From: Camelus bactrianus
Lineage: Eukaryota; Chordata; Mammalia; Artiodactyla; Camelidae
Assembly (NCBI RefSeq): GCF_048773025.1
Contig: NC_133575.1
Coordinates: 72,648,537-72,712,536, forward strand
Direction: 5' to 3'
DNA length: 64,000 nucleotides
Shown here: piece by piece, positions 12,604-22,525 of the stretch
Layout of the letters: every line of letters begins with the position of its first letter
How positions within the stretch are numbered: position 1 is the stretch's first letter
Program-made: the position numbers and the translations under genes
The notes under the pieces: model-generated
What the model saw: only the letters and a program-made list of their open reading frames with translations
The model's database searches: none
Told to the model about the DNA's origin: nothing

Positions 12604-13224
12604 TGTATTAATTTACTATATCGGTTTAACAAACTAACAAAAACGTCTTAGCTTAAAACAAGTCCTGTTCATTAGCACACAGTTAAGTAAGTCAGAGTTT
12701 CAGACACAACACATCTTGGTTCTTTGCTCAAAGTCTTAGAAGACTGAAATCAAGATGCTGGCAAAGTTGTGATCCTTACTTGATGCTTTGGGTAAGAATC
12801 TGTTTCTAGGCTCATTCAGATTGTTGGTAGAATTCACTTTCTGTGGGTGTAGAACCAAAGTCCCCATTCTCTTGCTGGCTATTGCTAGAGGATGGCTTTT
12901 AGTTCCCTGAGGTTACTCTCAGTTCCTTGTATGTGGCTCCTCCACCTTCAAAGATAGCAATGATGTGCTGAGTTCACATGCTTTCAATCTCTCTGACTTT
13001 TCTTTCTGCTACAAGCCAGAGGAAGGTCTGCTTTTAAAGGGCTCGTGTGATTGGATTAGATATTTAAATTAACTCAGAGTTACCAATTAGCAATCTTAAC
13101 TGCATCTTGCAAAATCTCTTTTGCCATGTAAAGTAATGTAATCATTGGCATGTTATCACATTCATGATTTTGGCGATTTGAGTGGGGACTGTTAGGGGGT
13201 CATTTTGGAATTCTGCTTACCACA
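12604..13224 (+). mobile_element. MaLR (MLT1/MST-type) solo LTR
   Basis: About 620 bp from TGTATTAATTTACTA to TTACCACA. The order of blocks fits the mammalian-apparent LTR group: 'agcttaaaacaagtcctg' near 12651, 'gaaatcaagatgctggcaaa' near 12745, 'gctcgtgtgattggattag' near 13041, 'ttgccatgtaaagtaatg' near 13121, and the ending 'ttctgcttaccaca'. Diverged, with no internal MaLR sequence attached, so a solo LTR of old age. Confidence 0.72.
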
Positions 13225-14235
13225 ACCATCTACATTAGTTCTGGATGACTGTCATCAAAAAACATATATTTGTTGTATAGCTAACTGTGACCACTTCTTC
13301 ATTTGTCAAGTAATATGCTCTGTTTTAAAAATGCAACACTGGCACACATTTAAGAGTTTTTTAATATCTAGAATGTGGTGAATAATTTTCAAAGTTGCTT
13401 TTATCTGATAATCAAAGTATAAAAATATCACATCTAAATACTATCTCCACTCTAATTTTAGCTTCTTAACTCCTTTACTGCTTTATATGAGCACTATACT
13501 ATGACATTTAAGGTGAATTATTGATAATCTATTTCAGCAAATAAATCTGTTTAAAGTGAAGTGAAAATACAGGAACATCATAAATTTTTGTAAAATTATC
13601 ATCAGTAGTATAATCAAAATTATTTATGTTAATATTTATTAAAATTTAAAATTATTTAATATTTTAATTTTAATGTATTTCACTCATAAGAATGCTATGT
13701 ATGTATGTGAAATGTACTTTTGTGTTTTTCAGTTGCAAAAATTAAAGCAAAATATTTCTTATATAAATTCTTAAACATTGTTAGTTCTGTAGTATCCATT
13801 CCCTCCTTTGTCTGGCCATCCCCACACCACCAAAATGATAGATAATTGACTTTAGATTAACCAAGGGAAATTTTACGACCTACAGAATTCAGTGGTGAAA
13901 TCAATAATAGTTCATTGGCAGAAAAACTGAAAGTATTATGAATCACCAAAAAAATTCCTGTGGATATTTGAGATATACTTTTGCTAAAAATGATTCGTTG
14001 TTATCTGGAATTCAAATGTAACTGTCCTGTAATTATTGCAATTGTAGTTTTAATTTCCTGCATAGCAGAAAAAAGTACGGAATGGAAAAAAATGTGAAGT
14101 ACTGAGAGAGAGAAGGAGGGAGAGAGTAATATCCCACAAATACTTGATTAGAACACCTAAATTTCTTTGTCATATCATAACAATTTGCTCTTGGTAATGA
14201 TGCCATCAAGATCATGATATAGGTCATTCCCAACT
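13225..14235. other. Unassigned AT-rich sequence
   Basis: No gene or repeat family recognised. A low-complexity A/T patch lies at about 13610-13680. The GAGA-rich run near 14105-14130 is short. Confidence 0.4.
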
Positions 14236-15690
14236 TCAGTCCCTCTCATAAGAAGACCAATTAGCAGCTATCCATAGACAAGACACCATTGTGAAAATCC
14301 CAGAACCCAGGAATGAGACTGAAGCACCTCTCTGACCACAGAGACTGATAAGGATCACATTAGAGAGGTAAGAGGAGTGGCTATACTCTGACCATGTTTC
14401 CCTTTCCCCAGCTGGCACAGTGCTACACCAAGAGGGATGCCCCAGGCCTCTGGTTTCTTTAGTGGGAAAAAGAAAGCCCAAGGTAGACATCCAGCTCCAC
14501 CAGAGTTGAAGGACATTTCCTAGGACGCCCATTTATGTTCCTCCTCACAGCGATCACTGGAGGAATCTAGGAGCTCAACTACTGGGATTCAAATAGAGAT
14601 GGAGAAGAGGGCAGAGCTTACAGCAACCAAGGCTCAGATCCTGACAGATCACATTCCTGCTTGCAATGGCACCCCAGCAGAGATTCCAGGAAGTAGTTCT
14701 GCCATCTGCAGAGCCAAGCCAGTGGCCCCAACTGGCCAAGTATCTCAGTTGGCAGTTCTGCCTGATCTAGGTCCCCAGTCAATGAGCTGTACTGGACATG
14801 GAGCCCATTTTGTGGCCCAGCCTGGGGAGGAAATCAAAATTGCTGCCTCACTCAACTGTTGAATATAGTCTCTATTTCTGCCAGAATAAGAAGGGTGCCC
14901 AGAGAGCCCAGGCACTATGAAGCCCATCTGACAGCTCTTCTTGGGCAGCGAGCCAAACCAGCACTTCTATCCAATTATTAAGAATAGTCTGTGGGCATGC
15001 ATACTCAGGAAACACAAACAGTGACACTGGACAGCTTCAGAGCCCAGCTTGTGGTACCATCCAACCATGGAGCCCAGCCTACAGCCTGACTTCAGAGCAC
15101 AGTATGTAGCCCCACTCAATAGCAGGATACAGCTGGAAGTCACTTCTGACTGAACAACAGCCTGCCCAGTGAACTTTCATGCCAGTGGAGTAAAGCCAGT
15201 GAGCAACCCGATCTTGAAGTCCAGTCTGCTTCTCAACTTTGAGGCACAGCCTGTAGCCCCAGCTGATAGCAAAGCACAGTCTAAATCCTTATCTGATAGT
15301 GAAGCCCTGATTGTATTTTGAATACAAAATTCAGTCAGTGGCATCATCTGTTCAGGGTGCATAGCTTGAGACCCCACATGACCATGAGCAATTGTGAAGC
15401 ACAGTCTGTAACTCTGCCCAATCCTTGTGGCACTAACCTGCCAGGAAAAAAAAAAAAATCTTGTGAGCTCACCTGACCAGAGATGATTGCAGAGTCCATC
15501 TGACTATGAGCATAACCAGAAACCCTGCTTCAATCAGGGAACCCATTCAGCAGTCCCAATTGAATGTGGACCATCCAGTGGCATTCCCCCAGACCTTAGA
15601 GAACATGTAGTGGTTCTAAAGACCCTAATAGAAAGCCCTGTCTGCCTTTGGGAGCTACCAGCAAAACCAAGCAATACCCCAAGCTGTGAT
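14236..15690 (+). mobile_element. Probable L1 5'UTR with degenerate tandem units
   Basis: This GC-richer stretch lies directly upstream of L1 ORF1-type sequence in the same orientation, as an L1 5'UTR would. From about 14790 to 15500 a degenerate unit recurs at irregular spacing, with forms such as 'ggagcccagcctacagcc', 'gaggcacagcctgtagcccc' and 'aaagcacagtctaaatcc'. I infer an L1M-group 5'UTR. Several short open frames cross it and none resembles a known protein. Confidence 0.5.
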
Positions 15691-16860
15691 GACAGGTAAA
15701 GGTCTTTCCCTGCCAAAGCAAATCTGTCAAGTTTGGAAGAGGAAACTGCCTTCTGAAACGCCCAGATATCAGTGCAAGAAATCAAAGATCATGAAAAATC
15801 AGGTGCACATGAAACCACCAAAGAAAATTAATAAAGCTCCAATAACTGATCCTAAGAAATTGAGATTTATGAATTATTTGACAAAGAATTCAAAATAATC
15901 TTAAAGTAATTTAGTAAACTACAAGAACACACAGGCAACTAAACAAAATTAGGAAACAAAATTTTGATGCATGAAAAATAAGAAATTCAACAAATAAGTA
16001 AAAAGATTTCAAGAAAACCTCAAACAAATAGAAATTTTAGAGTGGAACTATACAATGACTTAACTGAAAATTTCAATAGAGAGCATTGACAATAGATCTG
16101 ACCAAGCAGAAGACAGAATTTGTAAAATAGAATACTGGTCATTTGAAATTCAGTCTGAGAAGCAAAAGAAAAAAAGAATGGAAGAGTGAAGAAAGCCTAT
16201 GGGAATAATGAGACACCATCAAAAGAAACAACATCTGCATTTTGGGACTCTCTGAAGAAGAGAAAGAAAGGGGAAAAAAATCTTTTAAAGCAGTAATGGC
16301 TGAAGACCTTCCAAACTTGAGCAGAGAAATGGACATCTGGATTTGTGAAGCCCAAAGGAATCTCAAATAGGTTGAACCTCAAAATATCTAAATCAAGACC
16401 CATTAAAATTAAATTGTACAGTGTAAAAGACAAAGAATTTTTAAAGCAGCAAGAGAAAAATGACTCATTACATACAAAGGAGCCCCCATTAGATCACAAG
16501 TGGATTTCTCAACAGAGCATTGTGGTCCAGGAGAGAATGGGATGACAATATTCAAAATATTGGGGAAAAACTGTCATCAAAGAATATTATACCTGGCAAA
16601 GCTTTCCTTCAGAAATGAAGGAGACATAAAGACTTCCCCAAACCAAGCAAAGCTGAGATAATTCATTACCACTAGAACTGTCTCAAAAGAAATGCTAACA
16701 GGCATTTCAAGGTGAAATAAAAGAATGACAATCACCCTCTTATGAACATATGAATATGTAAAACTCACTGGTAATGGCAAATAGATAGTCAAAGTTAGAT
16801 TCTCTAAAATTGTAATAATGTTGTGTAAACCACTTATAGTCCTAGATTAAGAGTTTAAAA
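15691..16860 (+). mobile_element. L1 or HAL1 ORF1 remnant
   Basis: Plus-strand translation in pieces gives L1 ORF1 features in the right order: the N-terminal coiled-coil part near 15840-16130, the RRM-domain region near 16240-16480 (a piece reads VKDKEFLKQQEK), and the C-terminal domain near 16570-16720 with the nucleotide landmark 'ttatacctggcaaagctttc'. ORF1 normally encodes an RNA-binding chaperone of about 300-340 residues. Here frames change repeatedly and stops are common, so it is inactive. HAL1, an L1 relative lacking ORF2, is an alternative identity. Confidence 0.75.
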
Positions 16861-16939
16861 CAAACTTATTAAAAATAATGATAATTACAACAACTTTTTG
16901 TTTAGTACATAATCTTAAAAAGATGTAAATACAAACCAA

Positions 16940-17444
16940 TAGCAAAAAAAAAAGACCAAAACCCCCATACAATCTAATTAAAAAATGGGCATAAGATTTG
17001 AATAGATATTTTTCCAATAGAGATATACAGATGGCCAATAAGTATATAAAGGATGCTCTACATCATTAATCATCAAGGAAATAAAAATCAAACCCCCAGT
17101 GAGATATTACCTCACACCCATTAGAATGGCTATTATTAAAAAGTCTAGAAATAACAAGTGTTGGTGAGGAAGTGAAAAAAAGGAAACCCTTGTACACTGT
17201 TGGTGAGGATGTAAATTGATGCCTCCACTATGGAAAACAGTATGGAGATTCCTCAAAAAAATAAAAGTGGAACTACCATATAATCCAGAAATTCCACTTC
17301 TGGGTATTTAGCTGAAGAAAATAAAAACGCTAACTCAAAAAATATATGCACTTCTATGCTTTTTGCAGCATTGTTTACAATAGCTAAGATATGAAACAAA
17401 CTTAGTGCTTAGTGTCTATCAATGAATGAATGGGTAAAGAAATA

Positions 17445-17479
<35 letters not shown>

Positions 17480-17912
17480 GTATTATATTATATATGTTTT
17501 ATATTATATTATGAAGCCATAAAAAGAAAGAAATATTGCCATTTGTGACAACATGGATAGAACTTGAAGGCGTTATGCTAAGTGAAATAAGTCAGAGAGA
17601 GAACAAATACTATACGATCTCTCTTATATGTGGGATCTAAAAAAACAATAACACAAAAAACAAAAATAAACTCATAGATACAGAGAACAGATTGATGGTT
17701 GCCAGAGGCTGGGGGATTTCGAGGTGGGAGAAATGAGTGAAGGGTCAAAATTTCAAAAAAGTACTTAGAATTACTTAGTGATATTTCAACAAAATATATG
17801 CATTATCTGTGTATGGAAAGTACAAACTAATGCTGAGAAAAAATTAAATAAGATCTAAATAAATGGAGAGATATACAGTGTTTATGAATTGGAAGGCTCA
17901 GTATTGAGGAAG
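16940..17912 (+). mobile_element. L1 (L1MA/L1MB-like) ORF2 C-terminus and 3'UTR, sense
   Basis: The + strand runs through the ORF2 C-terminal region, with 'cattagaatggctattatt' near 17120 and 'gtttacaatagctaagatat' near 17373, then the 'gacaacatggatagaacttg' segment near 17547 and the early 3'UTR ('cagagaacagattgatggtt' near 17681). Bases 17818-17912 resemble a different part of ORF2, so a second fragment may be joined there. Between this and the ORF1 remnant most of ORF2 is absent. Confidence 0.82.
17444..17479 (+). repeat. (TG)n(TA)n microsatellite inside L1
   Basis: A TG run followed by a TA run interrupts the ORF2 C-terminal remnant, at the place where L1 itself has a short TATATA stretch (compare 55025-55040). 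It probably grew from that seed. Confidence 0.9.
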
Positions 17913-18420
17913 AACAGAATGTGATGTGCTATCAAACCAGTGGTGATCTTACCATTATTTTCCTCTCTGATTCCTCAGCCTGGAGGTGTAACCTGGTAAT
18001 GGTCATTGCCACAAGTAAAGAGAACTCACTGAGTAGTCTTGAAGAGAAATAATGGGATATTTTGGTAGAGATAGGGGTGACGGCAAGGGGACACAGGCAC
18101 CAAAAATTCTGAAGGAATAAAATTTTTCTAACTGAAAGAGCTATGGTTCCAAGAGGGTGATGTCAATACCCATTGTGTGGCTCTGAACACAGCCATTATT
18201 GCAAAAGTGTGTGGCAGAGCAGGGTAAATAAAGCCCCACCTTTCAAGCCAGAGGACTAAAAAGGGACCTCACAGGAAACCCAAAAGTAGTAGGGATATCA
18301 TGGAGAGGGTAGAGCTCAGGAAAACAACCCTATAAAGTTGTTTATGAACTTCTAGTTCACTCTCAAGCCGCCCTTGAATGGCTTTGATTCTAAACATTAT
18401 ACCAAAGAGTTTGAGAACTG
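17913..18420 (+). mobile_element. Probable old L1 5'UTR, upstream part
   Basis: Landmarks such as 'ccaagagggtgatgtcaata' near 18150 and 'actctcaagccgcccttgaa' near 18358 resemble the 5'UTR of an L1M subfamily. The same 5'UTR seems to resume at about 19065, after the younger L1 insert, and leads on to ORF1-like sequence. No frame of interest. Confidence 0.5.
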
Positions 18421-19060
18421 AACTAAGGAATCCCACTCCTGGGCTTGTATCCAGAAGGAAATCTACTTCAGGATGACACCTGCACCCCAATGTTCATAGC
18501 AGCACTATTTACAATAGCCAAAACATGGAAACAGCCTAAATGTCCATCAACAGGTGACTGGATAAAGAAGAGGTGGTATATTTATACAGTGGAATACTAC
18601 TCAGCCATAAAAACCGACAACATAATGCCATTTGCAGCAACATGGATGCTCCTGGAGAATGTCATTCTAAGTGAAGTAAGCCAGAAGGAGAAAGAAAAAT
18701 ACCATATGAGATCGCTCATATGTGGATTCTAAAAAACAAAAACAAAAACAAACAAATAAACAAAAACAAAGCGTAAATAAAGGACAGAAATAGACTCACA
18801 GACAGAGAATACAGACTTGTGGTTACCAGGGGGGTGGAGGGTGGGAAGGGATAGACTGGGATTTCAAAATTGTAGAATAGACTACACTGTATAGCACAGG
18901 GAAATATACACAAAATGTTATGATAACTCACAGAGAAAAAAATGTGACAATGAGTGTGTATATGTCCATGAATGACTGAAAAATTGTGCTGAACACTGGA
19001 ATTTGACACATTGTAAAATGATTATAAATCAATAAAAAATGTTAAAAAAAAAAAAAAAAG
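18421..19060 (+). mobile_element. Young cetartiodactyl L1, 5'-truncated: ORF2 C-terminus, 3'UTR, A-tail
   Basis: ORF2 (endonuclease and reverse transcriptase) is represented only by its last part, which is open for 95 codons at 18445-18732 and includes CTPMFIAALFTIAKTW and WYIYTVEYYSAIK. The 3'UTR follows, with 'ggaatttgacacattgtaaa' near 18999 and 'atcaataaaaaatg' near 19028, then an adenine run at 19043-19059. The intact frame and tail mark it as younger than its neighbours. No clear target-site duplication was found. Confidence 0.88.
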
Positions 19061-19064
19061 AAAG

Positions 19065-19750
19065 AAATAGACCGCTACCCAGATTGGCCACTAGGTGGAA
19101 CACATGAAGGACGGATCTGAACAGCACTGCAAACGCTAGGAAAACAATACTGACATAAAAACCACACCCATAGAAATTAGTTGGAACTTCCTGCATGAAC
19201 ACAACTGGGTTGTCTGCTAAAACAAAAATATCAGCATTCTCTATAAGATTTAAAGTAATACTCAAAACTTGCAGAATACAATAGAAGAAAAAAAAAACTT
19301 GGCATTCAAATAATCAGAAAAATCTCAACTTAACAGAAAAAAGACAATCAACAGATGTCAATATCAAGATGACACAGACCTTGAAATTAGTTACTTTAAT
19401 TCTCTGTCAGATATTATAAAAAAAGTTTCAACAAGTAAGAGTAAACTCTTTCGAAATGAATAGAAAGACAAAAAGTCTGCACAAAGAAATAAAAGATATA
19501 AAGAAGAACCAAAGAGAAATTTTCAAACTGAAAAATAGAATTGCAGCTAACAAACTCTCACTAGCTAGGCTCAATACCAGAATAAAACTGACCAAAAAAA
19601 AAAAGAATCAGTGAACTTAATAATAGATATATAAATTATCCAAAAAGAAAAGAAAACAAAAAAATAATAATAACCAGAGCCTCAGAGACCTGTGGGACAA
19701 TATTACACTATTTGTGTAACTGGAGACTCAGAAGGAGAGGAGAAAGACTT
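19065..19750 (+). mobile_element. Old L1 5'UTR end and ORF1 N-terminal part, continued after the insert
   Basis: The + strand has the ORF1 landmarks 'aaagaagaaccaaagagaaa' near 19500, 'gaaaaatagaattgcagc' near 19530 and 'ccagagcctcagagacctg' near 19675, in the order found in L1M ORF1. It probably continues the element interrupted at 18420. No usable frame remains. Confidence 0.68.
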
Positions 19751-19848
19751 GTGACAATTGGATGAAACTTGAGGTCATTATGCTTAGTAAAGTGAGTCAG
19801 ATAATGAAAAATAAATACCGTAGGATCTCACTTTTATAAGAAATATAT

Positions 19849-19883
<35 letters not shown>

Positions 19884-20280
19884 AAACCTAACTCATAGAA
19901 ACAGAGAACAGATTGGTCGTTGCCAGTGTGGGAGCCGAAGGATGGTGGGAGAAATGTGTGAACCTGATCCAAATGTATAAAAGGTGAATAAGTTTAGGGG
20001 ATATAATGTACAGCTTTGTGACTATAGTTTACAATACAATATTGTGTATTTGAAAGTTGCTAAGAGAAATCTTAAAAGTTCTCACCAAAGTGACAGTGAT
20101 AAAAGCAATAATAATAATAATAACTATGTGAGGTGAAGAATGTCTTAACTAACCTTATTTTGGTAATCTTTTCTCAATATATACATATATCGAATAAATA
20201 CTTCTTATGTGTTAAACTTAGACAATGTTATATGTCAACTGTATCTCAGTATAGCTGGAAAAGAAACCAATTTACACTTT
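19751..20280 (+). mobile_element. L1 (L1MB-like) 3' end, sense
   Basis: From 'ggatgaaacttgaggtcatt' near 19759 the + strand follows the L1 ORF2 tail and 3'UTR ('cagagaacagattggtcgtt' near 19902, 'gtgactatagtttacaatac' near 20017, 'ttctcaccaaagtgacagtg' near 20079). ORF2 proper is missing between the ORF1 part upstream and this piece. A TA-rich microsatellite lies inside and a short AAT run sits at about 20107-20125. Confidence 0.8.
19842..19884 (+). repeat. (TA)n microsatellite inside L1 3'UTR
   Basis: Two TA blocks separated by AAA within the L1 3' end. Such runs are prone to length change. Confidence 0.92.
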
Positions 20281-21361
20281 CAAAAAAAAAACTTATTCTT
20301 TTCAATATTTGGATATCTTCCAAGAGAATATAAAATTGTAGATTTTTTTAAGTATAAAAGGACCCCATGCATTTGAGAAACATACGCATCAGTCTTATTT
20401 TATGCAAAATTCTGATAAAGTTAGCATTACAAATTCCATAAGTATTAATTTTTTTTTAATGTACATCTAACTGTGCAATAGATTCACTCAAATTCTGAAG
20501 GGGAGATAATCTCAACATAATTGCTCTGACAACTTAGTACTTCTTTCTTTTCATACTCAAAACAGATTTTAGGAGCTGAATCAGAAAAAGAAAGCAATGC
20601 TAGAGTCTTCTGGTGGCCTATGTGAAAAGGAACAGAAAGACGCAAAGGAGAGAAAGCAGCTTCTTAGAGCTGATGCCTTTCAGAACTTAAGTAGAGTCCT
20701 GTTTTTGAACACCGAATTTGACTCCCTGCTGTCAGCCTTAAAAATATATACAGAATACAAATTGTATTGAGTCCTTTAAAGTGCAGAAGGTGAAGGGCTG
20801 TTGTTAGTTAGAGTTCTTCCAGAAGACAATTCTGTCTCAAACAGAGTTTGGTTCTTATGAGAGGTTAACTTCTCAGCACGAATATGACACTGTGGAGCTA
20901 ATCGTCGGTTTTCCTCTTTCCTGAAGGATCTTTCATCCACAGCGGAACTTTTTCCTTTTTCTTTCAAACTACATTCGGTTGTAGTCCCTGCAGGAAAGAC
21001 AGATCCCTGTTGATTGTCCTTAGCTCAAGGAAAAGAGTTTAATCTTTATTTATAGCATTTCTTAAGTACTCATAGGAAACAGTGGGGTTAGGGTTTTAGC
21101 TAAGACCTAAGGCCTATCCATGGTATATAGAAATAAGGCAAACTTTGCATCCTTGAGAAATTTGTATTCTAAAGGATAGATCTAATGCTCTTTGAAATTG
21201 TAACTATTGAAAATTAAAAACTCAAAGAAACAGCATCTGAGAAATGAATGCTTGGCAATGCATTTCACTGGTCTACTGAATAGAATCCTAGTACTGTAGG
21301 TACTTACATGGAAACATACACAGCTCACGTTGTAGCAATTTTGAGTTTGCATTTTTCCAAT
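20281..21361. other. Unassigned sequence
   Basis: No repeat family recognised in about 1.1 kb. The part from 20560 to 20985 has balanced composition and one CpG-containing patch near 20876-20905, unlike the AT-rich surroundings. It may be unique or conserved sequence, but the reading alone cannot say. The 63-codon minus-strand frame at 20776-20967 has no recognisable features. Confidence 0.4.
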
Positions 21362-21543
21362 ATTGCAAAAGAGTGGTTCTCAGCCTTGACTGCACATTAG
21401 TATCACTTGGGAACCTTTAAAAACTCGTATAGACTTTATCTCCACAAATCTAAAATCTCTGGGATTTCTCATCATATTTCTTTCAAATTTGTATCATCAG
21501 GTGATACAAATGTGCACCCAAGTTTGAGAACCAGTATTACAAA
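21362..21543. mobile_element. hAT-type (Charlie group) MITE with 8-bp target duplication
   Basis: Inverted ends 'gagtggttctca' near 21371 and 'tttgagaaccagt' near 21523-21535. The flanks attgcaaa (21362-21369) and attacaaa (21536-21543) form an 8-bp target duplication with one mismatch, the hAT signature. The interior shows an imperfect inverted pair ('tgcacattagtatcacttg' near 21391 and 'gtgatacaaatgtgcac' near 21501). No transposase frame. Confidence 0.78.
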
Positions 21544-21989
21544 CGATACCTGCCTCATAGACTAGAACCACATTATACAGGTTAGACAATACGTGACAGG
21601 AGAATCAGTCATGTCAGTGGCCAAATAATCATAATCATGCCAGTTTCTTGACCAGTTTCATGGACTTCTTGGTTGTTTTATGAGTTAGTTTATAATTGAT
21701 CATCTGAGAGATTTAAAACTCAGCTATAATAACAAATTAGATACTGGTCACCAAATTCAAAATTTGTGGAGAAACCCTACTAACCTTCTTAAGGAAAGAA
21801 TAATATCTCTTTCACTAGGCATGCTAAAAAGTCCTAAGGTGAGAGGAGTAATTTCATTTTATTCTCAAACACTTTAAGTGATCTTTCATCCATCAATAGG
21901 CCATCTGAATCTGAACCTCCAAGCATGTTTATTAAACAGAAAGATTCTTTAGATCATCTGGATTAGAATCTCTGGGATAGGCCAGAGTA
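21544..21989. other. Unassigned sequence
   Basis: About 450 bp with no recognisable gene or repeat. Confidence 0.4.
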
Positions 21990-22345
21990 TACCCGAGCAG
22001 GACCCTGTGTGGCCTTCCAGGATCAGACCTCTCCCCCGTATCCTCTGCTGCAGCTTCTCTCTGAAGTACCCACATAATAGTATCTCATGTATGTTTCCTG
22101 GGTTTTTCAGATGCTTAAAACCACCACAAAGGGAAGAAATGAACTACTTGATGACTGGGAGCACATGGCCCCAGACTTTCTGGCGCCTAGTGGTGGATCG
22201 TGTTGACTGCCCTATTCCCTGAACATCAACCAATCAGAGAATTGGGCACAAGCTGATCACATAATCTGTGACCCTCACCTCCCTTACCTTTAAATATGCT
22301 TTGCTGAAATGCTTTGAGCATCTATTTTCCCTTTATAACAATTAC
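21990..22345 (+). mobile_element. LTR-like fragment, family unknown
   Basis: The stretch has an LTR-like promoter layout: 'ggcgcctagtggtggatcg' near 22182, CAAT-type 'caaccaatcagag' near 22228, and 'cctttaaatatgctttg' as a TATA-like site near 22288. It resembles class I ERV LTRs of artiodactyls in general form. Ends are not defined. Confidence 0.42.
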
Positions 22346-22384
22346 CTAGTTTGGTCATCCATTTGTCTCTGTCATGCTTTAATA

Positions 22385-22487
22385 ACTAGTCCTCTTACCA
22401 GAATGTATGGTCTATGAGCAAATGGAATGTGCCAATTTCTAATGTATTCTTGTTGCTTAGAACATTGGCTGCAACACTCAAAATATG
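22385..22487 (+). mobile_element. L2 LINE 3' end
   Basis: The order 'ttaccagaatgtatggtcta', 'gagcaaatggaatgtgcc', 'tgcttagaacattggctgc' matches the L2 3' terminal region, diverged. L2 is an ancient LINE fixed before the mammalian radiation. Confidence 0.6.
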
Positions 22488-22489
22488 TT

Positions 22490-22523
<34 letters not shown>
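22488..22523 (+). repeat. (TG)n microsatellite
   Basis: A near-perfect TG run directly after the L2 3' end, a common position for simple repeats. Confidence 0.92.

Positions 22524-22525
<2 letters not shown>

Noticed and set aside
18445-18732. 95-codon frame of good coding appearance
   Set aside because: It is the ORF2 C-terminus of a 5'-truncated L1.
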